Shown here piece by piece: positions 46,242 through 54,758 of a stretch of 64,000 nt of DNA. The stretch covers positions 2,536,001 through 2,600,000 of the forward strand of contig NZ_OX636706.1 in the NCBI RefSeq assembly GCF_951793255.1. The letters are read 5' to 3'. The translations under genes were made by a program, and so were the position numbers. The notes beneath the pieces are model-generated. The model saw nothing but the letters and a program-made list of their open reading frames with translations. It was not told the DNA's origin and made no database searches. The DNA is from Desulfovibrio piger. GTDB lineage: Bacteria; Desulfobacterota; Desulfovibrionia; Desulfovibrionales; Desulfovibrionaceae. Numbering within the stretch: position 1 is the first letter of the stretch; each line of letters opens with the position of its first letter.

Positions 46242-47429
46242 TTACCTCATTCTCATGCCACGGGCGGAACGCGCCTGCCGGCGCTCCCTGTCCCGCGCTT
46301 CCTGCTCCTGTCGCTGCCTTTCCTCTTCCTGACGGCGCTGAAGCTGTTCAGCCCGCTTGCGCTCCACGAACTCGATATGCAGGGGCCGGATTTCCGGCAG
46401 GAGCAGAAATTCCCGATACCCCGCCATGAGCCTCTTCATTTTCTTCAACTGCGTCTCCAGCTCCTCTTTTTCCTCATGGCTTTGTTTCCTGTGGGTCATG
46501 TATTCCGCTTCAAGTCGCGTCTGTTTTCTGCGTAACGTATCCACTTCCCATTGCAGGATTTCCTTCTGTTCTTGGACAAGATGTTTGACGGCAAGCGCCT
46601 TTTTCAGCCTTTCAATGATGGAGGAGGCTTTTTCCAGCACGGACGGATAATTGAAAAGAGATGCCTTCAGCAGAAAGGAATCTTCCTGAAGCACCTTTTC
46701 CGCTTCCACGGCCTGTCGCTCATACTTTTCAATGCGCTTTTTCAGTTCTTCCTCATGCTGCTCCAATGCGCTGAGAAGTTGCCGTGAATTTCGGGAAGCC
46801 TCTTCGGACTCCTGAATCAGTTTCTCCAATGCCTCCTGTTGTTGCTTGAACTCGCGGGTATCCAGATGCTTTTTTGCGGAGCCGGGCGTTTGCTCCACGC
46901 CGCGTTCAATGGCGAAACCCCGGCTTTGCAGATGGGCGGGAAGCTCGGATTGCAGCTTTCGCAGACTCTGCCGGGTATAGATTTTGTTGGCGTTGAGACG
47001 TCCGTCCGGCGTCACCGGTACATGCAGGAAGTGCATGTGCGGCGTCTTTTCATCCATGTGAACCATTGCGGAAATGACATTCTCCGCGCCCACAAAATCC
47101 GTGAGAAAGGCTTTGCTCTCTTCAAAGAAGCGTCTGGTGTCCTCCGGGGAAAGTTTCTGGAAAAATGTGCTGTCCGATGTGACGATAAGCCCGCACATGC
47201 GCACGGCGTCCTTTCTCACGGCCTTGACCAGCAAAAGGTCGTCAATGCGATTCTGAATGGCTTGTGCGTAGTTGTCTGAGGCGGATTCATGAAGATCGTA
47301 GTTTCCTGTACTTCGGCTGTAGTCGATGTCAGGATTACTGTGGCTTTCGCGTTCGCGCCGATTGTGCGATTGAATGCCGCGAATGGCATCTTTTTTGAAT
47401 TTGTCCATATGTAAGACGAGATAGGACAT
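46242..47429 (-). CDS. MobV/Mob_Pre-family relaxase
   Basis: 395 residues from ATG 47429. SYLVLHMDKFKKDAIRGIQSHNRRERE (MobV motif I) and the metal-binding VHMDEKTPHMHFLHV with His124, His131 and His133 (motif III), then a long coiled coil (about 225-395) ending in an Arg/Glu-rich tail. The family nicks oriT and allows mobilization by a helper conjugative system. The catalytic motifs are intact. Confidence 0.93.
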   Translation of the reverse strand: MSYLVLHMDKFKKDAIRGIQSHNRRERESHSNPDIDYSRSTGNYDLHESASDNYAQAIQNRIDDLLLVKAVRKDAVRMCGLIVTSDSTFFQKLSPEDTRRFFEESKAFLTDFVGAENVISAMVHMDEKTPHMHFLHVPVTPDGRLNANKIYTRQSLRKLQSELPAHLQSRGFAIERGVEQTPGSAKKHLDTREFKQQQEALEKLIQESEEASRNSRQLLSALEQHEEELKKRIEKYERQAVEAEKVLQEDSFLLKASLFNYPSVLEKASSIIERLKKALAVKHLVQEQKEILQWEVDTLRRKQTRLEAEYMTHRKQSHEEKEELETQLKKMKRLMAGYREFLLLPEIRPLHIEFVERKRAEQLQRRQEEERQRQEQEARDRERRQARSARGMRMR

Positions 47430-47465
47430 AGCCTTTCTCCTATGATGTTTTTCTATGGAGACAGC

Positions 47466-47662
47466 GGCGACAATGGCGACAAGCCATGAGTGACAACACA
47501 ATCCACGTCGCCGGTCGCCATTTGCACAATGGCGACAGCGGCAAAGCGGCGGCATGAATCTGTGTCTCCGATCCGTCGCCGGTATCCGCGTTGCCGTTTT
47601 TATATTGGCGACAGGAAATGCCTTGGCATTATTGACTTGTCGCCACTGTCGCCATTGTCGCC
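47466..47662. repeat. Ten GGCGAC repeats, iteron-like
   Basis: GGCGAC direct at 47466, 47475, 47531 and 47607, and inverted (GTCGCC) at about 47507, 47515, 47575, 47639, 47648 and 47657. At each edge, copies are tandem with a 9-bp period: GGCGACAAT-GGCGACAAG at the left; TTGTCGCCA, CTGTCGCCA, TTGTCGCCG at the right. The array lies between the relaxase and the replication-type gene and fits iterons of an origin or of a relaxosome/regulator site. Confidence 0.72.
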
Positions 47663-47687
47663 GGTCATGCGAGACAGACAAAAACGG

Positions 47688-50321
47688 CTATTCCTGCCCG
47701 TCATTTTCAGGCAAAACCACAATGTATGCCCGAACCTTGCCCAGATCAGGCAATCTTCTCTCACACTTGAGCCGCCCCACCTGTGACAGCTTCAGCCATC
47801 CGGCCTCGGCCAGCACGCGGGCGGCACGCCGCTCGGAAAATCCCTTGCAGACCTCGACGCGAAAGGATTCCGGCAGAATAATGAACTCCGTGCAGCCGCC
47901 TTCACCTTTTCTCCGAAAACCCACGCGATTGACGCAGGTGGACATTTGGGTGTCCAAGTCCTGAAAGCGGCTTGCCCCGTGCTGCTCAATGAACAGGCGT
48001 ACAGCGGCCAGAATGGCGGCGTCTTCGGAAGCGCCGATTCCGCCACGAGCGGCCAGCCAATCATGAAAACAGCGTTCGGCACAGCCCGGAGCGTCAAAGT
48101 CGGCGGGCAGAATTTCCATCTGCATGGCCAGTCCTCCGGCCAGACCGCAGAGAGCGAAGCGTTGGGCCACGCGCCGCACCTGTCCATCCGCTCCGGCAGG
48201 CACAAGACGATTGACCGTATTGGCAAGAGCCAGTTGCAGCTCGGACAGAACTGTTTTCAGTGTGTCGGATTCGGTCAATTTATGCAGGAAGGCGCGGCCA
48301 GCATGGCCATAATGGAAAGCGGTCAACTCTTTGAGGCGATTGACCACTGCCCCTGCATGAGGAAAACCGTGCAACTCGGTGAGCATGGACGTGTCCACGG
48401 CCAGGCCCACGAACCGCACCTCCTGACCACCTCTCGACTTGAGACCGTTTTCGGCCAGCTTGTCGGCAAGGCCGAGTTCTCCGCTGGAGAGAAAGAGCAG
48501 ACGCCAGGAATGGGATTTGCGGAGATTGCCTTCGCGGCTGGAACGACCCTTGCCCTGACCGTTGGCCAGCATGTAGGCGCATTCGGCCAAAATCTTGCCG
48601 TTGACCTGCCCGACTTCATCCAGAATCAGCACATTGTCGTTGTGCAGGACTGCAATATTCTCAAGACCATTGTCTGTAGCGCGCCAGCTTCGGACGTGTT
48701 CCGGCCCGCCCCAGACAGACGCGGCAATCTGAAGGGCCGTTGTCTTGCCGGATGATGATCCGCCTTCAAAACTGAAACCACCGCCTTCCAGACCGGCCAG
48801 ACGCAGCAACGGCCCGGCGAAGGCCGCGCACAGGGCAAAGCTCAGGCGCGAATTGCCGATGGAGAGTGCCGCGATTTCCCGCCAGCCGTCCAGGGTTCCG
48901 GCGATACGGTACAGATCGCTATGATGCGCGGATTGCAGAACTACATTTTCGCCGGAGGTGCTGCCGTATACGGCATCCGGCAGGATGTAGGCGATATTGT
49001 CCCAACCGGTGCGGGGCACACAGCGGATGCGTCGGGCAGGTCTGACGGCGGCCAGAAAGTCCACAAGCTTTTTTCTGGCGACGGGACTGCCGAACCAGCC
49101 GCCGGAAGCCAGGGCGCTGTACCAGTCCGCGCCCTGTCGAAAGAGCAGTTCAATGGGCATGGGCCAGGTGTGCTTCTTGCCGTCCGGATCAGCCCATTCC
49201 AGCATGAGGCCCCATTCGTTGCCCTCGCTGTCGCGGGTCATGCCTTTCACAGCGAGCGGAGGGCCGATGCGGATTTCGTTCATCTCCCCGTCAGGCTTGG
49301 TTTCCAGCTTGTACAGTCCGGCGCGTTTGCCTTCCGGTACAAGAAAGAACCCCTCCGGCATGGGGCAGTCCGCATCCTGCTTTCGTGCCGCTTCCACAAC
49401 GGCCCGGACGGCCTCAAGGGAACGCAGCCGGTGCAGATCGTTGAAGTCCGTCGCCTTGCCTTCATGGGCCGGGCAGACGGCCAGTTTGCCGCCCACAGCC
49501 TGCGCCGCTCTGGAAGCCGCTTCCTTGCCGGGATTCCACGGCGTGCCGTCGGGTTTGACAGTTTCGCAGTCGTTGTCCGCGCAAAGAATGATTTCCCGAT
49601 CCGGATACCGGGAACGGGCTGTGCGGGCTACGGCTTCCAGATTTCCGGCGTGGAAGGCAATCAGCACGGCGTATCCGGTGGCCAGATGCAGACTTGTCCC
49701 TGTGGCGTACCCTTCGGCAATGAGCAACGGACCGTCCCTGGTTCCGCTCTTTGCCGGAAGCGAAAAAAAGCCGCCGGACGTTTTGCCGCCCTTGAGAAAA
49801 AACTTATCCGTACCTTCCTCAGGCTTTTCCGGCAGGATGAATTGCAGGCTGTGTATTCGACCGGATTGATCCAAGACGGGAACAATGAGCCGCCCGTCAT
49901 CAGTTTGCCGCAAGCCGATGGTCGGTACTTCCTTTTGTTTCAGATAGGGATGGTCGTCCTCGGCGGTCTTGGCATGGTTCCAGATGCTGGTTGCCAGCTT
50001 TGCGGCGGCTTTCCAGCGGCGCTCCTGTTCAGCTCTGGAGTCGGCTTTGGCGGCGATAAGGCGTTCCCGCAGAGCCTTGCGCTGGGCGGCGCAGAGTTCC
50101 TTTTCCGGCTTGGCCGTCCACGTTCCCTCATCGCCGGTGCGCCAGTTCTTCCACCAGATGGAGGCCGGAGCGTCCAGAAACGCCTTGTATGCGCCGTCCC
50201 TGCGGTGGGGCCTGTCCGCTGTGCCGCAACGGTGCAGGAGGCCGTCGGCCAGAACGGCCTCGACCTCCAGCCCCGCTGAACGCAGACACTCGGCAAAGCT
50301 GTGCAGAATGTCGGCGCTCAT
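47688..50321 (-). CDS. Toprim-DUF927 helicase-primase-type protein
   Basis: 877 residues from ATG 50321 (GGAGA 7 nt upstream; TTG 50333 is weaker). Residues about 95-300 resemble Toprim primases ([27 protein letters not shown]). Residues about 320-830 fit DUF927, a superfamily 3-like ATPase, with Walker [15 protein letters not shown] near 520 and Walker [11 protein letters not shown] near 567. Such proteins are typical of P4-like and integrative elements and are taken to replicate them. It stands next to the iteron-like array. Confidence 0.85.
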   Translation of the reverse strand: MSADILHSFAECLRSAGLEVEAVLADGLLHRCGTADRPHRRDGAYKAFLDAPASIWWKNWRTGDEGTWTAKPEKELCAAQRKALRERLIAAKADSRAEQERRWKAAAKLATSIWNHAKTAEDDHPYLKQKEVPTIGLRQTDDGRLIVPVLDQSGRIHSLQFILPEKPEEGTDKFFLKGGKTSGGFFSLPAKSGTRDGPLLIAEGYATGTSLHLATGYAVLIAFHAGNLEAVARTARSRYPDREIILCADNDCETVKPDGTPWNPGKEAASRAAQAVGGKLAVCPAHEGKATDFNDLHRLRSLEAVRAVVEAARKQDADCPMPEGFFLVPEGKRAGLYKLETKPDGEMNEIRIGPPLAVKGMTRDSEGNEWGLMLEWADPDGKKHTWPMPIELLFRQGADWYSALASGGWFGSPVARKKLVDFLAAVRPARRIRCVPRTGWDNIAYILPDAVYGSTSGENVVLQSAHHSDLYRIAGTLDGWREIAALSIGNSRLSFALCAAFAGPLLRLAGLEGGGFSFEGGSSSGKTTALQIAASVWGGPEHVRSWRATDNGLENIAVLHNDNVLILDEVGQVNGKILAECAYMLANGQGKGRSSREGNLRKSHSWRLLFLSSGELGLADKLAENGLKSRGGQEVRFVGLAVDTSMLTELHGFPHAGAVVNRLKELTAFHYGHAGRAFLHKLTESDTLKTVLSELQLALANTVNRLVPAGADGQVRRVAQRFALCGLAGGLAMQMEILPADFDAPGCAERCFHDWLAARGGIGASEDAAILAAVRLFIEQHGASRFQDLDTQMSTCVNRVGFRRKGEGGCTEFIILPESFRVEVCKGFSERRAARVLAEAGWLKLSQVGRLKCERRLPDLGKVRAYIVVLPENDGQE

Positions 50322-50354
50322 TGCGGTCTCCAATCATAGACATGAAGGCTTGAG

Positions 50355-50573
50355 CTACCTGACATTGTCTTCACCGTTGCTCAGGCGTTCGATAAGTGCC
50401 TTGATGTCCTCCACGCGCCAAGCGGTAGTGCGCGGGCCGAGCTTCACGGGCTTGGGATAGCGGCCGGTTCGGCATCCCTCCCACCATGCGCTTTCACAGA
50501 CAGGTATGCAGGCCAGAATTTGGGGCAGGCGAACAAAGCCAAATTCGGGGAATGACGATTTGCGTTGGGCCAT
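50355..50573 (-). CDS. AlpA-family transcriptional regulator
   Basis: 72 residues from ATG 50573. FVRLPQILACIPVCESAWWEGCRTGRYPKPVKLGPRTTAWRVEDIKALIERL is the AlpA/excisionase-like winged helix of P4-type elements, which commonly activates integrase or acts as excisionase. The ribosome site is inside a hairpin (see 50575-50608). It precedes the primase gene and follows the unknown 51679 gene. Confidence 0.88.
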   Translation of the reverse strand: MAQRKSSFPEFGFVRLPQILACIPVCESAWWEGCRTGRYPKPVKLGPRTTAWRVEDIKALIERLSNGEDNVR

Positions 50574-50608
50574 GAAAAAAACTCCTGAAGGTTGTTGGTC
50601 TTCAGGAG
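50574..50608 (-). promoter_or_regulatory. Terminator-like hairpin sequestering the alpA ribosome-binding site
   Basis: Perfect 9-bp stem CTCCTGAAG (50582-50590) with CTTCAGGAG (50600-50608), 9-nt loop. On the minus strand the 3' arm CTTCAGGAG contains the Shine-Dalgarno AGGAG and runs into T7 just before the ATG. The element could terminate transcription, hide the ribosome site, or both. Confidence 0.75.
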
Positions 50609-50698
50609 ATTCTGGCACGTCCGAAAAAAGACCCGTGAGGGAATTTGCCGGGAAAAAGACGGGAAAACGCGGGGATGCGGGAAAATGGAGCTGAAAAA

Positions 50699-51679
50699 TC
50701 AACCTTTGACGATAGTGTAGGCGTCCGCTTTTTGGAGAAGAGAGTTCATCAGATTTCGATACGACTTGGGATCGCTGTATTCCTTTTCAGTGAACAGGCG
50801 GCCAAGCTGCGTTTTTCTGCCCATCTGGGTTTTGTGTCCTGTTTCGGGCTTGTCGGCACTGCACCAGTAAAACAGTACATAGGCAATTACGGGGAGAGGA
50901 TAGGTGTTTTTCATGGCGTCATAGACGGCATGATCCGGCTTTCCTCGCCAGACAGTGGACGGAATCCTGAACGTAAGTTTACCGTCTTCCGCTTCTTCCA
51001 CTACTGGCTGTTCTCTCTGTAATTGGGGACTTTCAGGAGAAATACTTTCTGGGGGCATGGCTTTGAGAATGGATTCCACAAGTGCGCGGGTAATACCTTT
51101 TACTTCTTTGTGCAAAGGGTAATTGCGGAGAAATCTGATGGTGTCATCTCGATTGACAAGGATTGTATCAACAAAAATATACGATATGAAATGATAACTC
51201 GATGCTGGTATAGATATTGGATTTTCAAACAAAGGAGAGTCAGGCGAGTATTGGTCAAAGAAATCTTCTGTCTCAAGTCTTTTCAGGGAATGGAACAGAA
51301 ACTCCCTCTCTTCAGGAAATATGTTTTCAATTTCATCATACGTTTCTTCCAAGATGTACTTGAGACCCAGTTCCAGGGCATTGGCATGAATATTCCACGA
51401 AAGCTTTTTAAAAAAATCCATGATGTCACACCCAAACAAATAGGTGTGGAGGCGTTTGTCTGACAGGCATGGTTGTGGTAAAACAGGACTTTCGATGTTA
51501 TATACGGCTTGATTGCTGTCAGCGAAGTCTTTCCAGTACGCTTCATGCGCTTTGCGCCACAATTCAGCAGGAAAAACAGCATGAGGCCACATCGCCTGAA
51601 TGATGGTTTCGACTTCGTTCGAGGTCAGCCGGTATGCCTGCCGTACCCTACCGAGAGATATTTTTTGCTGGTCCAACAT
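50699..51679 (-). CDS. Unknown protein of the element
   Basis: 326 residues with an unusual cysteine- and aromatic-rich C-terminus. The N-terminus looks like a helix-turn-helix (RVRQAYRLTSNEVETIIQAM). No family recognised, no signal peptide. AT-richer than its neighbours. It is in the same direction as the integrase and alpA, so it may be an element regulator or a cargo effector. Confidence 0.6.
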   Translation of the reverse strand: MLDQQKISLGRVRQAYRLTSNEVETIIQAMWPHAVFPAELWRKAHEAYWKDFADSNQAVYNIESPVLPQPCLSDKRLHTYLFGCDIMDFFKKLSWNIHANALELGLKYILEETYDEIENIFPEEREFLFHSLKRLETEDFFDQYSPDSPLFENPISIPASSYHFISYIFVDTILVNRDDTIRFLRNYPLHKEVKGITRALVESILKAMPPESISPESPQLQREQPVVEEAEDGKLTFRIPSTVWRGKPDHAVYDAMKNTYPLPVIAYVLFYWCSADKPETGHKTQMGRKTQLGRLFTEKEYSDPKSYRNLMNSLLQKADAYTIVKG

Positions 51680-51808
51680 GGAGGAAAAAATAGCTCAAAC
51701 GCCGAGTTCGGACAATATGAAAACAGGCGGCGCGGATTCTGTGAGGTATCGCGCAAGAATGCCGACTTGCAATATCCGTGCCACCTGCATGGGCAAATGG
51801 CATATGTT

Positions 51809-51997
51809 TCAGCTATACCATGCCCGAATCATATCCATGTCGTCATAACCGGCCTGTCTCATGCGTTCTTTGGTTTCTTCACTCCAGCCGGTAGCCGCGA
51901 CAGTAATCTGCTCATCTTCTGGTATGTTGGCGATAGTGACGAAGGTATCCTGCTCTGGGGCTTGGGGTGTTTTTATGGCATGAATGGTATCGGGCAT
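51809..51997 (-). CDS. Small protein following the integrase
   Basis: 62 residues from ATG 51997 with GGAGG 6 nt upstream, 14 nt after the integrase stop. It ends in SEETKERMRQAGYDDMDMIRAWYS. No family recognised. The good ribosome site and coupling to int argue that it is real, perhaps a recombination-directionality or regulatory factor. Confidence 0.55.
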   Translation of the reverse strand: MPDTIHAIKTPQAPEQDTFVTIANIPEDEQITVAATGWSEETKERMRQAGYDDMDMIRAWYS

Positions 51998-52011
51998 AGC
52001 TGCCTCCATAA

Positions 52012-53211
52012 TTATTGTTTGGTGGAACGTAACTTGTCGAGATAATTAGCCCATTTCTGCATAAGCTGACGACGTTCCTCCATATATTCCGCGCGATTGT
52101 AGGCAAGGCGAACGGTGTCCGGCTCCTTGTGCGCAAGCTGCGCTTCAATAACATCCGCTCGGAAGCCAAGCTCATTGAGTCTTGTGCTGGCCATTGCCCG
52201 GAAGCCGTGCAGGGTCATGGTTTCCTTGCCGTAACCCATGCGCCGCAAGGCGGCCAAAGGTGCGGCGTCGCTGATGGGAGTGGTGAGCGCGCGGGCGCTG
52301 GGGAACAGCAGGTCGCCATTGCCGGTATAGGCATGAAGCTCTTTCAGCAATGCCAGCACCTGTTTTGACAGCGGCACCACATGCTCACGGCGCATTTTCA
52401 TGCGCGAAGCCGGAATGATCCATATTGCGTTTTTGAAGTCAAACTCGCTCCAGTGCGCAAGCCGCAATTCCGAGGGGCGGGTGAAAACATAGGGCAGGAT
52501 TTTCAGGCAATAAACAACGGAGGTATAGCCGACATAGGCGTCAATATCCCGCAAAAGCTGACCGATGTCGTCCGGCAGGGTAACAGCGGCGAAATGCGTT
52601 GTCTGCACCGGCGTCAAAGCTTCGGTCAGTCCCGCGGCCACATCATATTTGACGCGGCCGGTGGTGCGGGCATAGCGCGTCACCTGCCCGCACAGGCGCA
52701 TGAGCTTGTGGGCTGTTTCGTGATGGCCGAGCCGCTCCGAGGGCTGAACGACCTGCAAAAAGTCCGCAGGCTCAAGCTGGGTGACGGGCTTGCCGCCAAT
52801 GGCCGGGAAAAGTGTATTCTCCAGATAGCGGCGCAATTTCCTGGCGTGCTTTTCGGAGAGTGTCGGCTCGTACTTGGCGAACCATTCTCGCGCCACAAAT
52901 TCAAAGGTATCCCGTGCTTCCCGCTCTTTTGCGAGTACGGCTTCTCTGGCCATCTTTTTCTCCGCGCCGGGGTCAATCCCCTTGGCAAGCGACTCTCTGG
53001 CTTCATCGCGTCGATGGCGGGCATCTTTCAGGGAAACTGCCGGATACGCGCCAAAGCTCAAAAGTTTCTGCTTGCCCCCAAACCTGTAGGCCATGCGCCA
53101 CAATTTACTGCCTGTGGCCGTCACATGAAGGTATAAGCCGCCGCCGTCAGAAAATTTTTGCACCTTGCCGTTGGCCTTGGCGTTCCGCACAGCGGCATCG
53201 GAAAGTTTCAT
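52012..53211 (-). CDS. int: P4-type tyrosine integrase
   Basis: 399 residues from ATG 53211 (GGAGG 8 nt upstream). N-terminal DUF4102 arm-binding domain, SAM-like core domain, and catalytic set Arg245 (TRPSELR), His335 and Arg338 (LHGFRAM), His361 and Tyr371 (LAYNRAEY). It is adjacent to the tRNA-Leu att site, the usual arrangement. The stretch right before the ATG carries a TACCAAC (inverted) next to the ribosome site. Confidence 0.95.
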   Translation of the reverse strand: MKLSDAAVRNAKANGKVQKFSDGGGLYLHVTATGSKLWRMAYRFGGKQKLLSFGAYPAVSLKDARHRRDEARESLAKGIDPGAEKKMAREAVLAKEREARDTFEFVAREWFAKYEPTLSEKHARKLRRYLENTLFPAIGGKPVTQLEPADFLQVVQPSERLGHHETAHKLMRLCGQVTRYARTTGRVKYDVAAGLTEALTPVQTTHFAAVTLPDDIGQLLRDIDAYVGYTSVVYCLKILPYVFTRPSELRLAHWSEFDFKNAIWIIPASRMKMRREHVVPLSKQVLALLKELHAYTGNGDLLFPSARALTTPISDAAPLAALRRMGYGKETMTLHGFRAMASTRLNELGFRADVIEAQLAHKEPDTVRLAYNRAEYMEERRQLMQKWANYLDKLRSTKQ

Positions 53212-53221
53212 GTTGGTATCC

Positions 53222-53467
53222 TCCAAAATAGTCCAAAAGTGTGCGGCGAAAACCAGGAAAATCTACATCCATCCGTTTGAATTCAAAGAAGATTCATGGC
53301 GTGCTGGTATTTCGCCGTGCCGAAATGGCGTTGTGGTATTGGTACCTGCGAATCTACCAACGATTTTTGGGGGTGTCCATGTGGGTACTTGGATTTTGCT
53401 GGACAAAAAGAGAAGGCCGGAACCACGTTTTTCTTAGTGATTCCGGCCTTCTATGGACTATTTTGGA
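53222..53467. repeat. Inverted repeat TCCAAAATAGTCC flanking the int promoter region
   Basis: TCCAAAATAGTCC at 53222-53234 and its exact complement GGACTATTTTGGA at 53455-53467, 220 nt apart, bracket the stretch between the integrase start and the att core. They may be protein-binding arms or an int autoregulator site. Confidence 0.6.
53404..53452 (-). terminator. Island-borne replacement terminator for tRNA-Leu
   Basis: AGAAGGCCGGAA (53411-53422) pairs with TTCCGGCCTTCT (53441-53452), then T5 in the minus direction, starting 24 nt after the tRNA 3' end. It can end the tRNA transcript now that the native hairpin is 15.8 kb away. Confidence 0.7.
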
Positions 53468-53475
53468 CTTTTTGA

Positions 53476-53492
53476 TGGTGCCGAAGGGGAGA
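53476..53492. repeat. attR, 3' end of tRNA-Leu
   Basis: TGGTGCCGAAGGGGAGA, the tRNA 3' terminus including CCA. Partner of attL at 37675-37690. Confidence 0.85.
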
Positions 53493-53562
53493 GTCGAACT
53501 CCCACTCCGTTGCCAGAACTAGACCCTGAACCTAGCGTGTCTACCAATTCCACCACTTCGGC
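53476..53562 (-). tRNA. tRNA-Leu (CAG)
   Basis: 87 nt with encoded CCA. Acceptor GCCGAAG pairs with CTTCGGC, discriminator A; D-arm TGGAATTGG; anticodon loop TTCAGGG (anticodon CAG); a long variable arm as in class II tRNAs; T-arm GGGAGTTCGACTCTCCC. Target site of the element, and its sequence is restored by the island copy. Confidence 0.97.
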
Positions 53563-53574
53563 ACAATAAAAGTG

Positions 53575-53603
53575 TATTTACGCCATCAGCGCCCATCTGG
53601 CAA
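53575..53603 (-). promoter_or_regulatory. Promoter of tRNA-Leu
   Basis: -35 TTGCCA and -10 TAAATA with 17-nt spacing on the minus strand, 13 nt before the tRNA. Confidence 0.65.
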
Positions 53604-53749
53604 GCATTTTTTGCCTCCCTTTTCCGTTTTGCGGAAACTGATTTTTTTCTTTTTTATTATCAGCATGATATAGCGATATTTGACAGATGTTCCGCATCGG
53701 GATAATCGACATTTTTGTCCGGCACAGCTGAAACTGCCGGAGGATCTCC

Positions 53750-54316
53750 ATGCAAAAAAGCTCTTGGCATTACTGGCAGCAATGGCGTCAGCGTTTTCCC
53801 CTGCAACGGGATGTACACTTCGATCAGGGGATCCTGAGCAATGATTACTGCCGGGACTGTCGTTACTGTTGCGGCCCTCAGGACTGCGCCACCCCTTTTC
53901 CCATGAAGCTGCTGCCTTCGCAGCAGCATGCCCATCTGGAGAGGGACTTTTTTCTGCTTGCCCCTGATACGGCCTGCCTGGACGACAGGGGGTGCAAATC
54001 CTGCGGCCCGGAAGGCTGTCTTCTGCCACGGCAACGTCGTCCTGTGGCCTGCAGTCTGTTCCCGCTGGTCCTGCTCGATACGGGCCTTTATCTGTACAAG
54101 ATCTGCCCGGCGGTCTTTTTCCTGCCGCTGGACCGCTGGCTCGTCATGGCCCGGGAGGCCGTAAACTGGCTTGTAACGCTCGCTCCGGAGGACCTGAAGC
54201 AGCTCGCCATCCATATCCCGGAAGATATCGTGCGGGAACGCTTCATCGATCTGGAGCTTCCCCTGCCCTTTTCACCCCGGATGCCGGATCCCGCGTCTCA
54301 GCCTGTCCAGGGCTGA
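53750..54316 (+). CDS. Cysteine-cluster (zinc/iron-chelating) protein
   Basis: 188 residues. CRDCRYCCGPQDC near residue 34, CKSCGPEGC, a CSLFPLV and a later CPAVFF are a YkgJ-like cysteine framework. GGAGG precedes the ATG. Role unknown. It is the first gene after the tRNA and precedes the lipoprotein gene by 43 nt. Confidence 0.82.
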   Translation: MQKSSWHYWQQWRQRFPLQRDVHFDQGILSNDYCRDCRYCCGPQDCATPFPMKLLPSQQHAHLERDFFLLAPDTACLDDRGCKSCGPEGCLLPRQRRPVACSLFPLVLLDTGLYLYKICPAVFFLPLDRWLVMAREAVNWLVTLAPEDLKQLAIHIPEDIVRERFIDLELPLPFSPRMPDPASQPVQG

Positions 54317-54359
54317 CCAGCAACGGTCCGATTCCGGCCTTTCCTTCCCAGGAGAACTC

Positions 54360-54743
54360 ATGAAACGTCTCTCTACCCTTCTCATGCTGACGACCTGTCT
54401 GGCCCTCAATGGCTGCGGCCTGCTGGGAGACTCCCCTGAAGCGCCCGAATACAAGCCCAGCCCTGTGGAAAATTTTATGGCCAATGCCGTGCCCGGTGAC
54501 ATCACCACCCTTTCCGATCCCGCCTTCGGGACGGACGTGCGCGTGAGCATGGAAGACAGCTTCTTCTCCGCGGCTGGTGAGGAATGCAAGCGCGCCACTG
54601 TCCGCAACAATTTCAATGAAGCCGAGATCATCGTTGCCTGCCGCAATGCCCAGGGCCAGTGGCGGCTGGCGCCCCGCGTCTGGGGCCAGGGCATGCGTCC
54701 CGCTGTCATGCCGGCTTCCCAGACGGAAGAGGCCAAGGACTAA
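54360..54743 (+). CDS. Small outer-membrane-type lipoprotein
   Basis: 127 residues, signal peptide with lipobox LNGC. Middle part KRATVRNNFNEAEIIVACRNAQGQWRLAP resembles surface-antigen-like domains with an RxxC...W pattern. CAGGAG precedes the ATG. It lies 15 nt before the polysaccharide export gene and probably shares its transcript. Confidence 0.8.
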   Translation: MKRLSTLLMLTTCLALNGCGLLGDSPEAPEYKPSPVENFMANAVPGDITTLSDPAFGTDVRVSMEDSFFSAAGEECKRATVRNNFNEAEIIVACRNAQGQWRLAPRVWGQGMRPAVMPASQTEEAKD

Positions 54744-54758
54744 GCCCGGGGCCGTACC

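Larger units (their letters stand above)
37675..53492. mobile_element. Integrative mobilizable element in tRNA-Leu, 15.8 kb
   Basis: Bounded by a 16/17-bp direct repeat of the tRNA-Leu 3' end. It contains a P4-type integrase next to the tRNA, AlpA regulator, Toprim/DUF927 replication-type protein, MobV relaxase and a type I restriction system with an extra TIR-like gene. All genes except the nested IS transposase are on the minus strand. No type IV secretion genes are seen, so transfer would need a helper. Left end is AT-rich and unlike the flanking chromosome. Confidence 0.88.

Noticed and set aside
53617..53645. Terminator TTTCCG-ttttg-CGGAAA + T-rich run
   Set aside because: No plus-strand transcript precedes it, and on the minus strand it is upstream of the tRNA promoter.
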